Source: a virus. From it: 33,038 bases of DNA. The notes under the pieces were generated by a model that was not told where the DNA came from, made no database searches, and saw only the letters and a program-made list of their open reading frames with translations. Both the position numbers and the translations under genes were made by a program. This document shows, one piece after another, positions 1-6,047 of this stretch; within the stretch, counting starts at the first letter, position 1, and the number at the start of each line of letters is the position of its first letter. Location of the stretch: positions 1 through 33,038 of the IMG/VR virus record IMGVR_UViG_3300044613_000551. One strand, given 5' to 3'.

Positions 1-74
1 TCCATAACACAATTCCACCAAAAGCCACCTTCCGGCTCAACTATATCCTCAAGCCATACTCTGTATTTTTTCAT
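1..74 (-). CDS. Small early protein, MKKYRVWLED family (C-terminus cut by window edge)
   Basis: The reading frame starts at the ATG at 74 and runs off the window edge, giving MKKYRVWLED followed by an acidic stretch and a GFWW motif. The complete homologue in this window is at 30224-30403 and shares the first ten residues and the FWW motif. The rest of the shared region has diverged, so these are two alleles of one gene. It directly follows the 23-aa peptide gene (stop at 76), consistent with one operon. I do not recognise the function; the protein is small, acidic and has no membrane segment in the visible part. Confidence 0.6.
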   Translation of the reverse strand, partial: MKKYRVWLEDIVEPEGGFWWNCVM

Positions 75-75
75 A

Positions 76-147
76 TCAATTAAATTTTAATGTGTAAGCC
101 ATAGCCTTCCATGCTAAGACTAAACGTGTTGGGTTTGTTATTTGCAT
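76..147 (-). CDS. Conserved 23-aa micro-protein MQITNPTRLV...
   Basis: A 23-codon ORF starts at an ATG overlapping the stop region of the preceding cassette gene. Its peptide begins MQITNPTRLVLAWKAM and ends YTLKFN. The second copy at 30535-30606 differs at four bases: two are silent third-position changes and two lie in a single codon (Ala here, Glu there). That pattern supports real coding. The gene lies just downstream of the variable cassettes in both haplotypes, so it is part of the conserved frame of the locus. Function is unknown. Confidence 0.55.
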   Translation of the reverse strand: MQITNPTRLVLAWKAMAYTLKFN

Positions 148-359
148 TGTTCTGAATTAAGTTTAATATATCCATCAAAGTTTAATATTTTCATATCTTT
201 TCTATCACATCTAATTGCAAATTCAGCATATTCATGTGCTTGTTTAATTTCTATTTCCAATGCCTCTGTATTTGCTTTAACAAAATCTTTTGTTGCACTT
301 GGTTTAATTGCCTTTGCTCTTATTAAGGCTAATGTAAATTGTTCTACTGCTGTTTTCAT
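138..359 (-). CDS. Cassette-family small protein (MKTAVE... type), only cassette in this haplotype
   Basis: This 73-aa protein starts with MKTAVE and ends with NSEQCK, the terminal sequences shared by the cassette proteins at 30597-30782 (both ends) and 31286-31709 (start). The middle is unlike the others (ALIRAKAIKPSATKDF), but it keeps a helical stretch corresponding to the EQAK.MFE.QI...A segment of the family, here EALEIEIKQAHEYA. The ATG lies one base after the TAG stop of the upstream gene, so translation is probably coupled. This single ORF occupies the place held by five ORFs in the other copy of the locus. Function is unknown; a small helical early protein acting on a host factor is speculation. 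Confidence 0.75.
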   Translation of the reverse strand: MKTAVEQFTLALIRAKAIKPSATKDFVKANTEALEIEIKQAHEYAEFAIRCDRKDMKILNFDGYIKLNSEQCK

Positions 360-360
360 T

Positions 361-603
361 CTATTCTGATTTAAAGGTTAAATTATAATATGCATTTGCT
401 AATTCTTTATTATAATCTCTATATTCTTTGGTGTCAAATTCAGATTGTCCATTGATGTGAGATAAAATTATCTGCTCCCTCTCCACCTCTAAAAACTTAC
501 TAAACTCATTGACAAATGTTCTGCCCTTCTCAGTGTGTATGTCAAACAGTGATGGATGTAACTCCTCTAATCTTGCAAATGCTTGCTGTAATGCTGTTCT
601 CAT
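361..603 (-). CDS. Cassette-like small early protein, copy 1 (MRTALQQAF...)
   Basis: This 80-aa protein has a shortened version of the cassette architecture: MRTALQQAF at the start, a helical middle (EFSKFLEVEREQIILSHI) and a C-terminus ending YYNLTFKSE. The second copy, 31711-31953, starts MKTALQQ and differs at a few residues (for example FDTKEY versus FDSGKY). The start overlaps the end of the upstream gene by 4 nt (ATGA type). It is the last gene conserved in both haplotypes before the variable block. No catalytic motif is visible; it is probably a soluble helical protein of unknown function. Confidence 0.8.
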   Translation of the reverse strand: MRTALQQAFARLEELHPSLFDIHTEKGRTFVNEFSKFLEVEREQIILSHINGQSEFDTKEYRDYNKELANAYYNLTFKSE

Positions 604-845
604 GATAACTTTTTTTGTTCGTTAATACCTTTGAATAGTTCAGAGCTTGACTCAATCATGCCGGTGGCCTTGATGTAATCAACCTCAATCTTTGCACTTT
701 GTATGATAACAGATCCAATTGTTGCCACTGCCTGTGCTTTTTCAATTTCCTTATTAAGCTCCTCCATTGTGAGCTCATCATTATCTAATCTCTCTAATGC
801 TGAGAATAAGTGATCTCTAAGATCATTGATTTTGTTTCGTGCCAT
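600..845 (-). CDS. Conserved helical phage protein of unknown function, copy 1
   Basis: This 81-aa protein is strongly helical and begins MARNKINDLRDHLFSALERL. It has an acidic coiled-coil-like centre (MEELNKEIEKAQAVATIG) followed by SAKIEVDYIKATG. From memory, proteins with this NKINDLRDHLF...SAKVEVDFLKATG pattern are frequent in Bacteroidetes phages and prophages, without assigned function. Copy 2 at 31950-32195 is nearly identical. The gene overlaps its upstream neighbour (the HNH gene) by 23 nt and its downstream neighbour by 4 nt, so it is embedded in the early operon. Confidence 0.8.
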   Translation of the reverse strand: MARNKINDLRDHLFSALERLDNDELTMEELNKEIEKAQAVATIGSVIIQSAKIEVDYIKATGMIESSSELFKGINEQKKLS

Positions 846-1452
846 TGATTTTTCTTTTTAATTTATTGTTTAACTTTATTACTTGCCTAACTTCATTAGG
901 ATACCTTTGTATGGTGTTCAGCTCCATGTTTTGACACTGACCAATCAACTCCAGGTTATTAATATCCCAATGCATTGTGTTGCCATCTTTGAACCTCACA
1001 ACCATGCCACGTGGTATTGGTCCATGATGCTCCTCCCACACCACTCTATGCATCAACCTCCAATCACTATCTTTTATCTTGATGTATGCATAAGTTCTAC
1101 CCGCTGAGTCAGTTCTAAAATTGATAGTTCCAACCGGTTGTGTGTTAGGTGGCTTGTTACCTTTTTTGAACATGGTTGCCTTAGCTTTCTCATACACATG
1201 CTCAGGCATCTTAGCTCCTTTGTTGTGAGCTATGTTACCTTTTTTAAACCTTGTTGCCATTCCTTTCTCAAGTAAGTTTCTCCTCCCTGACAATTCAGAT
1301 GCAAGATACTCCTTTGATTTCTTTAATCCCATTCTGTATGCTTTGTTGGCCACAGTGCAGTACTTAACACCAAGCTCATTAGCCAAGTCAATAGTACGCA
1401 TATTGGCATACCTTTGGATTATTATCTCATCTAATGTCATACATTTGTCCAT
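823..1452 (-). CDS. HNH-type homing-endonuclease-like protein, copy 1
   Basis: This 209-aa protein has three parts. Residues 18-45 form a helix-turn-helix (IDLANELGVKYCTVANKAYRMG). Residues 66-105 carry two copies of a FKKGN motif. Residues 133-170 form an HNH_3-like module (LMHRVVWEEHHGPIPRGM, then DGNTMHWDINNLELI). In the HNH_3 family, the residue before the KDGN segment is usually His; here it is Arg153 (VRFKDGN), so catalysis may be reduced or lost. It may bind DNA as a regulator or nick it. It is one gene in a compact operon, overlapping both neighbours, rather than inside an intron. The second copy is at 32173-32802. Confidence 0.8.
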   Translation of the reverse strand: MDKCMTLDEIIIQRYANMRTIDLANELGVKYCTVANKAYRMGLKKSKEYLASELSGRRNLLEKGMATRFKKGNIAHNKGAKMPEHVYEKAKATMFKKGNKPPNTQPVGTINFRTDSAGRTYAYIKIKDSDWRLMHRVVWEEHHGPIPRGMVVRFKDGNTMHWDINNLELIGQCQNMELNTIQRYPNEVRQVIKLNNKLKRKINGTKQNQ

Positions 1453-1643
1453 TTATCAGTTCCTAATAAGTACTTAATCTCAATCATTTTACCTGTTGAT
1501 GCACTCTGACATGCGAACTCAAGTAATGTTCTAAGCCTGTCATAATCCTCATAAGATAGTGGATTGCATGTTTCAACTGTGAATATATTTCTGAAATAAA
1601 CCTGCCCGGTTCTATTGTCAATGTGTTGCTCTTGTATTAACAT
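1437..1643 (-). CDS. Small early protein of unknown function, copy 1
   Basis: This 68-aa protein starts MLIQEQHIDNRTGQVYFRN and continues with LSYEDYDRLRTLLEFACQS, which looks like a short beta segment followed by a helix. I do not recognise the family. Its end overlaps the start of the HNH gene by 16 nt. Copy 2 at 32787-32993 differs at two residues (Pro/Gln after ETCN and Thr/Ile near the C-terminus). There is no signal peptide or membrane segment. Confidence 0.75.
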   Translation of the reverse strand: MLIQEQHIDNRTGQVYFRNIFTVETCNPLSYEDYDRLRTLLEFACQSASTGKMIEIKYLLGTDKWTNV

Positions 1644-1655
1644 ACCCTCTCAATT

Positions 1656-1871
1656 TTAATGATTAGTTTCTCCCAAAGGTTGCTCATTCTGCGAGCCTCC
1701 CATTCTGAGTCTGCTCTCACGTTCTTTTCTAATATCCTCCAGGCTCCTCCAATGTAACCTTGATAACGTATTTTCCACATGGTTTAATGCTTTTAAATAA
1801 TTATTGTATCTATCCATGTCAAAGTGATCCCATCCTCTGACATAAGCTAATGTTATTTTATTCTCTCTCAT
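1656..1871 (-). CDS. Small early protein of unknown function
   Basis: The protein starts MRENKITLAYVRGWDHFDMDRYNNYL and has a helical region followed by a polar C-terminus (NEQPLGETNH). The frame can be extended to a TTG at 1880. I chose the ATG at 1871 because it lies one base after the TAG of the upstream gene (1873-1875), the spacing seen throughout this operon. That gives 71 aa. Its C-terminal 10 codons recur at the far end of the window (33006-33038). Function is unknown. Confidence 0.7.
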   Translation of the reverse strand: MRENKITLAYVRGWDHFDMDRYNNYLKALNHVENTLSRLHWRSLEDIRKERESRLRMGGSQNEQPLGETNH

Positions 1872-1872
1872 G

Positions 1873-1962
1873 CTATCCAATTACTCCAATGTATATCAAT
1901 ATACCTGCAACAAGAGAAAGTGCCGCATATGCGATTAAAATGTCCTTAATGGCTTGATTCAT
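1873..1962 (-). CDS. 29-aa single-membrane-span micro-protein
   Basis: The ATG at 1962 overlaps the TGA of the upstream gene (ATGA). The peptide begins MNQAIKDILIAYAALSLVAG and continues with a hydrophobic stretch to a stop at 1873-1875. Nearly all of it from residue 7 onward is hydrophobic, so a single transmembrane helix is likely. Tight stop/start overlap on both sides supports expression. Other one-span micro-proteins in this genome are at 25395-25493 and 30148-30231. Possible roles such as superinfection exclusion or membrane remodelling are only guesses. Confidence 0.6.
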   Translation of the reverse strand: MNQAIKDILIAYAALSLVAGILIYIGVIG

Positions 1963-2312
1963 GGCATTTGAGTTTTTAGGTTAGCACAATAAGTTTCTAA
2001 TCTTGCAAGAGCTCTTGCCTGTGTGTTAAGTATATTCTTATACTTAGGCAGTAACTCATAGAACATTCCTTTGCTAAGATCCTTTAATGTGTCAGATGTT
2101 GTTCTAATCCTGATAATCATGCCATCAATCATATCCTCAACATTGCAGATTTCTGTCCATAGTTCAGCCTCATCAATGATATGACCTTGACCTTCGCACT
2201 CTTTACAATCAAATGAGTAATCTCTTGATGGATGCTCATCAAATGAATCATTGAAAGTTACTGTTCCACTCCCACAACATGTGTTACATTCTTTGGTAAA
2301 TTTTGTTTTCAT
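1959..2312 (-). CDS. DnaJ-type zinc-finger protein
   Basis: This 117-aa protein contains two CxxCxGxG knuckles: C9-x2-C12 with CGSG, and C36-x2-C39 with EGQG. This is the signature of the cysteine-rich zinc centre of DnaJ. There is no J-domain (no HPD motif), so it is a stand-alone zinc finger, a type common in phage early regions. The C-terminal two thirds (ELWTEICNVEDMIDGMIIRI..., then LARLETYCANLK) is helical and may mediate oligomerisation or partner binding. It is the second gene after the early promoter. A role in binding host protein or nucleic acid is inferred only from the zinc knuckles. Confidence 0.75.
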   Translation of the reverse strand: MKTKFTKECNTCCGSGTVTFNDSFDEHPSRDYSFDCKECEGQGHIIDEAELWTEICNVEDMIDGMIIRIRTTSDTLKDLSKGMFYELLPKYKNILNTQARALARLETYCANLKTQMP

Positions 2313-2331
2313 ACTGTTATGATTTATTTAA

Positions 2332-2478
2332 TTATTGTTCGTCTCTCTTTTGAGTTACATAAAGATATTTAGCTGTTTGGTCAGCTGTGATTTTCTCTAC
2401 ATGAGAAATTAAACCCAATTCAAATAACTGATTGTTAAGTTCTAATTGGTCTTTAAAAAGTCTAAATGCTGTTTTCAT
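2332..2478 (-). CDS. 48-aa early protein, first gene of the early operon (MKTAF...)
   Basis: The 48-codon ORF begins MKTAFRLFKDQLELNNQLFE and ends TQKRDEQ. Its ATG is preceded by AAAAACAGT, the same leader found before the Erf gene, and lies about 27 nt below the -7 element of a strong promoter. The N-terminal MKTA matches the cassette family, but the rest (a single amphipathic helix, then a polar tail) does not clearly belong to it. It is the first ORF after the promoter, so it should be among the earliest expressed. Function is unknown. Confidence 0.65.
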   Translation of the reverse strand: MKTAFRLFKDQLELNNQLFELGLISHVEKITADQTAKYLYVTQKRDEQ

Positions 2479-2504
2479 ACTGTTTTTGTTAATTATTTAT
2501 AGAA

Positions 2505-2535
2505 CAAAGTTAGTATCTTTTTTCATATATGCAAA
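2505..2535 (-). promoter_or_regulatory. Early promoter, Bacteroidetes sigma type
   Basis: On the minus strand, TTTG (2532-2535) is followed after 19 bp by TAACTTTG (2505-2512). This matches the Bacteroidetes consensus TTTG-N19-21-TAnnTTTG. Transcription should start near 2498 and read the early operon from 2478 downwards. The Erf promoter at 25348-25379 has the same TAACTTTG box. Confidence 0.75.
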
Positions 2536-2553
2536 TAACTAGACAAAAAACAT

Positions 2554-2577
2554 ATTAACAATTGGATGTTAATAACT
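2554..2577. promoter_or_regulatory. Inverted repeat / candidate operator upstream of early promoter
   Basis: ATTAACA (2554-2560) and TGTTAAT (2567-2573) form a perfect 7-bp inverted repeat with a 6-nt spacer, about 20 bp upstream of the -33 box. It includes the 12-mer ATGTTAATAACT (2566-2577), which recurs exactly at 25408-25419, at almost the same distance from the Erf promoter (29 versus 31 bp). A shared regulator site is inferred. Confidence 0.45.
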
Positions 2578-2610
2578 GTTACCATATTGTTGATGTCAAC
2601 TAAATGGTAT

Positions 2611-2637
2611 AAAAAAGCCCACCTATTGAGTGAGCTT
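2611..2637 (-). terminator. Rho-independent terminator at the end of the late operon
   Basis: Read on the minus strand, AAGCTCAC, a 7-nt loop and GTGGGCTT form an 8-bp stem (one G-U pair) followed by a run of T. It lies between the last lysis-region gene (ends 2706) and the early promoter, separating late from early transcription. Confidence 0.75.
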
Positions 2638-2640
2638 AGA

Positions 2641-2661
2641 CATGTAACACCACATTACATG
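2641..2661. repeat. Perfect inverted repeat in the 3' untranslated region
   Basis: CATGTAA (2641-2647) and TTACATG (2655-2661) are perfect inverted repeats with a 7-nt loop. They sit between the last late gene and its terminator. The structure could stabilise the transcript end or bind a protein. I see no gene in 2479-2705. Confidence 0.5.
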
Positions 2662-2705
2662 GGGGAGTTGATCCGGTAACTGTTCTAATGGTAAGTATCC
2701 AGATA

Positions 2706-2993
2706 CTATTTTCCTAACTTAAATCTCTTGAGAATAAACTTAACTACTCTCTTTGCCACTGCCTTCCAGAAAACCCCTTTGGCATCGACTTTCACCTCCA
2801 CACCCTCCGGGGTCTTATTGATGTGTACATCAATGTTTTTTCCATCAAGTTTGAACTCTTTGTTCACCTCATCTTTAATGTACTTAATATCCACATTCTT
2901 TGTATCAATATCTAACTTGATGTTGGTCCCATCCTTTTCAAGGTTTACATCAACGTTATCTGTATCAATCTTAACTACTTTTTTCTTTGCCAT
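2706..2993 (-). CDS. Beta-repeat protein with cationic amphipathic tail, lysis-region candidate
   Basis: This 95-aa protein has two parts. Residues 1-72 are alternating polar/hydrophobic beta strands with repeated units such as NVDVNLEKDG, NIKLDIDTK, NVDIKYIKD and NIDVHINK. Residues 73-95 (FWKAVAKRVVKFILKRFKLGK) form a strongly cationic amphipathic helix with few acidic residues. It is the last gene of the late operon, immediately downstream of the M15 lysin and a one-span membrane protein. I do not recognise the family. Position and the antimicrobial-peptide-like tail suggest envelope disruption, as known for disruptin-type lysis proteins, but this is inference. A virion or membrane-associated structural role is the alternative. 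Confidence 0.7.
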   Translation of the reverse strand: MAKKKVVKIDTDNVDVNLEKDGTNIKLDIDTKNVDIKYIKDEVNKEFKLDGKNIDVHINKTPEGVEVKVDAKGVFWKAVAKRVVKFILKRFKLGK

Positions 2994-2999
2994 AACTAT

Positions 3000-3374
3000 T
3001 TATTTACTCCATCTTGCTTTAACATTCCTGTGGTCATAATGTATCCAGGTGCTATATATCCCTAATCCACCCTCCTCCATCTTACCGGCTGCAATAAGTT
3101 TCTCAATTACAGCTGCAACCTCTTTTGGTGTCATGCCTGCTATCTTAAAATCTGCCGCCTCACCTGTAATATGTCGGGAAGATTTCACACCGCCAACCTT
3201 TGCATTGTGCTCAGGTGATCTGTATCCACTTGTGATCTTGATTGGTTTCTTTACCTCATCTCTCAACACTTGTAAATTCTTAGCCAGGTTAAAGATGTTC
3301 TGGAATACTGTATCTGAGATAGGAAAGTTATGTTTATTGAACTCAGATAGGGTGAAATTATTTGTCAGTTTCAT
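3000..3374 (-). CDS. Endolysin, peptidase M15 (D-Ala-D-Ala carboxypeptidase-like)
   Basis: This 124-aa protein is a compact M15A-type zinc peptidase. The visible signatures are FTLSEFNKH near the N-terminus, SGYRSPEHNAKVGG at 49-62, SSRHITGEAADF at 65-76, and TWIHYDHR at 109-116. Likely zinc ligands are His68, Asp75 and His112, all present. In this family the enzyme cleaves peptide cross-links or terminal D-Ala in peptidoglycan. There is no signal peptide, so export would need a holin; the adjacent gene at 3377-3628 encodes a one-span membrane protein. Length and motifs match phage lysins, so host lysis is the likely role. Confidence 0.88.
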   Translation of the reverse strand: MKLTNNFTLSEFNKHNFPISDTVFQNIFNLAKNLQVLRDEVKKPIKITSGYRSPEHNAKVGGVKSSRHITGEAADFKIAGMTPKEVAAVIEKLIAAGKMEEGGLGIYSTWIHYDHRNVKARWSK

Positions 3375-3376
3375 AC

Positions 3377-3628
3377 TTATTTTTTTGCTAAGATACGTTT
3401 TTTTGTTTCAATTATTGCTGTTGTATCTGCTTTTAATAATGGAGCTTGCGGCTGTTTCTCTTCAATAGGCTTTCTGTTATAATACTCATTCTTATCTAAA
3501 CAGTTGTATAAACGGTCTTTAACATCCTGCACCTCAAAGTGTGTGTACGCAAGCCATAATGCTAATACTCCGACAGCTCCCTGCTTTTTTATCACTTCAA
3601 TGAATTGTGTTATAGGTATCATTTTCAT
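3377..3628 (-). CDS. One-span membrane protein, candidate holin or spanin-like
   Basis: This 83-aa protein has a short N-terminal helix (MKMIPITQFIEVIKKQ), one hydrophobic segment at about 17-30 (GAVGVLALWLAYTHF) and a long charged soluble tail with a proline-rich stretch (EEKQPQAPLLK). It lies directly upstream of the lysin gene, 2 nt from its start. One membrane span with a cytoplasmic or periplasmic tail fits a class III-like holin or an inner-membrane spanin. There is no lipobox, and the tail is not clearly coiled-coil. The function is inferred from position. Confidence 0.6.
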   Translation of the reverse strand: MKMIPITQFIEVIKKQGAVGVLALWLAYTHFEVQDVKDRLYNCLDKNEYYNRKPIEEKQPQAPLLKADTTAIIETKKRILAKK

Positions 3629-3630
3629 AA

Positions 3631-3873
3631 TTAATTTTTAATTGGATTACTCCACTCTGCTGTATCCATTAATTCTAAACATTCAGAATGAGTTAGTATC
3701 TGCAAAGGAACAACGGACCCATCTGTAATAAACTCAGGTGTATCATTCCATTTTAACACGAATTTTAAACCATCTAATGACAGTCTAATTGTATCTCTAT
3801 TGCTTTCAATTACTTGACTGAAATCTACATTGTCAAGGTCATTAATACTTATTATTGCATATGTATTTGTCAT
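3631..3873 (-). CDS. Small protein of unknown function after the LamG gene
   Basis: This 80-aa protein begins MTNTYAIISINDLDNVDFSQ and looks like a mixed alpha/beta soluble domain (LSLDGLKFVLKWND, then HSECLELMDTAEW). It overlaps the upstream LamG gene by 4 nt and ends 2 nt before the candidate holin, so it is co-translated with tail-tip and lysis genes. I cannot assign a family. Plausible roles are a small tail accessory protein or chaperone. Confidence 0.7.
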   Translation of the reverse strand: MTNTYAIISINDLDNVDFSQVIESNRDTIRLSLDGLKFVLKWNDTPEFITDGSVVPLQILTHSECLELMDTAEWSNPIKN

Positions 3874-4562
3874 GGAACGTCAGTTGTAAAGTTAGCATTT
3901 GACATGTTGAACATAGTTCCATTGTTGCCATTAGTGCCATAATCAATGATAGTTGGAGCTGAATCACCATCTCCCATCCTATACCAATTGAACGGGCTTA
4001 ATGCAGTCAAATCTCCTGGCTTTCCTAAGTTATACATGGTTGAAAAATTTGCAGATTGGTCAGATGTCCAAAAAGCAAGCTCATCAATCTTAACATTAGC
4101 AAATCCATATGGTCCTAATGCAGCAACTAATCCTGTGTAAAAGGTATAATTTATATTTGTAAAGGTTGAGTTTGGTAATAATACTCCATTAACCATTGTT
4201 TTTAATGTAGTGCCATTATAAGATAATGCAATGTGAGTCCATGTATTAAGAGCACCGCCACCAATTGCAACACTGCCTGCATTAATTCTTACATAAAAAG
4301 TATTAAAGAGCCAAAATATTTCAAGGCCTTGATTTCCTACACCTGTCTGTCCGTTTATCAAGATACTATCTGCAGTTGATACCAAAGGCTTAACCCAAAT
4401 ACTAATTGTTTGTGTTTGTACTTTTCTTGCAACAACATTCCCAAAGTTTACATACTCATCAACACCATCAAAGGTTGTACTTTTAGTATTGGCAAAGCTA
4501 CTGCCACCGCCTCCACTTAATAAAGTAGAGCCTAAAAACATACTATTTCCGTATCCTATCAT
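3870..4562 (-). CDS. LamG / concanavalin-like jelly-roll protein, candidate receptor-binding protein
   Basis: This 230-aa protein starts with a glycine-rich stretch (MFLGSTLLSGGGGSSF). It then carries a LamG/concanavalin A-like domain from about residue 25 to 215, recognisable from FDGVDEYVNFGN, ISIWVKPL, TWTHIALSYNG, KTMVNGV and KIDELAFW. These domains bind carbohydrates. The gene lies at the distal end of the tail module, after the large tail-tip proteins and before the lysis genes, as expected for an adhesin. The Gly-rich N-terminus may be the attachment to the virion. Glycan binding on the host surface is inferred from the fold. Confidence 0.75.
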   Translation of the reverse strand: MIGYGNSMFLGSTLLSGGGGSSFANTKSTTFDGVDEYVNFGNVVARKVQTQTISIWVKPLVSTADSILINGQTGVGNQGLEIFWLFNTFYVRINAGSVAIGGGALNTWTHIALSYNGTTLKTMVNGVLLPNSTFTNINYTFYTGLVAALGPYGFANVKIDELAFWTSDQSANFSTMYNLGKPGDLTALSPFNWYRMGDGDSAPTIIDYGTNGNNGTMFNMSNANFTTDVP

Positions 4563-4867
4563 AGCACTAATGCAACTGAGCCAGATGTTAATTGAATGTT
4601 TGTGAACTTTTTATTTTCCAATGGAGTTATAATTGCACCCGCTTTTACAGCTGTGGCAGTTGCAGCAACATAAGTTGATAACACATTACCAGCATTACCC
4701 TCATGTCTAATTGTACTAAATACAGTATCCTGTAATACAACAATAGCCTTCACAGGATAAGTTGTATAAGTTGATGTATTGTTTAATATAAATGTTCCAT
4801 TAGATCCAGATACAACTGAATCATTGCCATTTTTATTACTCATTGCAGAAACTGTTGGGCTTGCCAT
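4559..4867 (-). CDS. Small tail-associated protein, possible adhesin base
   Basis: This 102-aa protein is rich in Thr, Ser, Ala and Val, with no Cys (MASPTVSAMSNKNGNDSVVS..., then ATATAVKAGAIITPLENKKF). It looks like an all-beta domain with a hydrophobic C-terminus (GSVALVL). The stop overlaps the start of the LamG gene by 4 nt, which suggests that the two products act together. A trimeric tail-spike base or fibre-head decoration is plausible, but I do not recognise the family. Confidence 0.65.
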   Translation of the reverse strand: MASPTVSAMSNKNGNDSVVSGSNGTFILNNTSTYTTYPVKAIVVLQDTVFSTIRHEGNAGNVLSTYVAATATAVKAGAIITPLENKKFTNIQLTSGSVALVL

Positions 4868-4910
4868 AATTTTTATTTTTTACAAATTTATATTTTATTT
4901 ACTTTACTTT

Positions 4911-6047
4911 TTAGTAGTAGGTTCTTTTGTTCTTAAATTTATCACTTACCACACATTTCAAAGATGCTTTACGTGCGAAATCATAATAGGTTAACTCTGG
5001 ACTTGAGCTCACTATCACAGGTAAATCATTGATACAATAGTCATGGTTGTGAGCATTGTAGTCACTGATATACAACTCATTCTCACTCAATAGATACAGG
5101 TCAATCAATGGCTTAGTAACACACTTTAATGAAGGGTCAACAAGTATCTCAAACTCGTTCAGATTTTCTCTGATTACCCGTTTCATTTCTCTATTGTTAT
5201 AGATAATGTTATCTATCTCAGTGTTAGGTTGCCTGTTGCCTATGAATCCATTGAATCTGTAAGTACTCTCAATGCCGGATCCTGTGAAATCAATCTGTTC
5301 AATTTCATGGTATCCATCAAAGTTAGCTCTTATCCTGGCAGTTGCAATGGCATTCTGTATTGTGAATGGTAACAATCGATACTTACCCCATGAAATAATC
5401 CCTGTAATACCAGATATATCATACACTACCTTTAACTCATAGCATCCAATTCCATCTGCATTAAGTACATCAATCCACTCAATGGTAGTGTAGTATGCAT
5501 TCGGCTCATTAGGGAACACAATTGCTGTTGGTGTGTAAGTTGTCAACACCCCATCTTTGTACAGCTCAAAGGTAACTGTATCTGCAGGATCACTTAACTT
5601 AATCCATGCACTTGTTTTATCTGTCTCCCAACTGTTGGGTGTTGACTTAGCCAATACCAACTCCTCACAACAACACTCCTCAAAGCCTCTATTCTGTGGA
5701 GGGCATACTTGAGGGAGCTTGATAGACTTGTAATCAAAAAACATTCTATCCTCATTCTTAGCACATTCACACTCAGTTGTTTTAGTTGTTACAGCAAATG
5801 ATAACCAGTCAACACTATTGCCTAATGGACATGGATCATTTGACTTCAAACTATCAACATAAGTCCCACCTCCAACAAGATCCGTCATATACCATGTGTC
5901 AGCTCCATCATACCATATGTAATATGTATTACCAAAGTAAGTGAACTCAAAAGTATTGAATCCATTATACGTGCCTGATGCATCAACCTCAAAATTTAAT
6001 TCGGCATAAGTACCAGATTGAAACGAAATATTAAGACAATCACACAT
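4911..6047 (-). CDS. Cysteine-rich tail-tip protein
   Basis: This 378-aa protein is mainly beta and unusually rich in cysteine in its first third: MCDCLNISF at the start, then ECECAKNE, QVCPPQNRGFEECCCEE, and further Cys around CYELK, CVTKP and CINDL. The C-terminal half contains segments such as QIDFTGSG and REMKRVIRENLNEFEILV. It is translationally coupled to the preceding 728-aa protein (8-nt overlap) and lies in the distal tail module. A virion tip component stabilised by metal or disulphides is inferred. It is not a known enzyme by any motif I can see. Confidence 0.7.
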   Translation of the reverse strand: MCDCLNISFQSGTYAELNFEVDASGTYNGFNTFEFTYFGNTYYIWYDGADTWYMTDLVGGGTYVDSLKSNDPCPLGNSVDWLSFAVTTKTTECECAKNEDRMFFDYKSIKLPQVCPPQNRGFEECCCEELVLAKSTPNSWETDKTSAWIKLSDPADTVTFELYKDGVLTTYTPTAIVFPNEPNAYYTTIEWIDVLNADGIGCYELKVVYDISGITGIISWGKYRLLPFTIQNAIATARIRANFDGYHEIEQIDFTGSGIESTYRFNGFIGNRQPNTEIDNIIYNNREMKRVIRENLNEFEILVDPSLKCVTKPLIDLYLLSENELYISDYNAHNHDYCINDLPVIVSSSPELTYYDFARKASLKCVVSDKFKNKRTYY

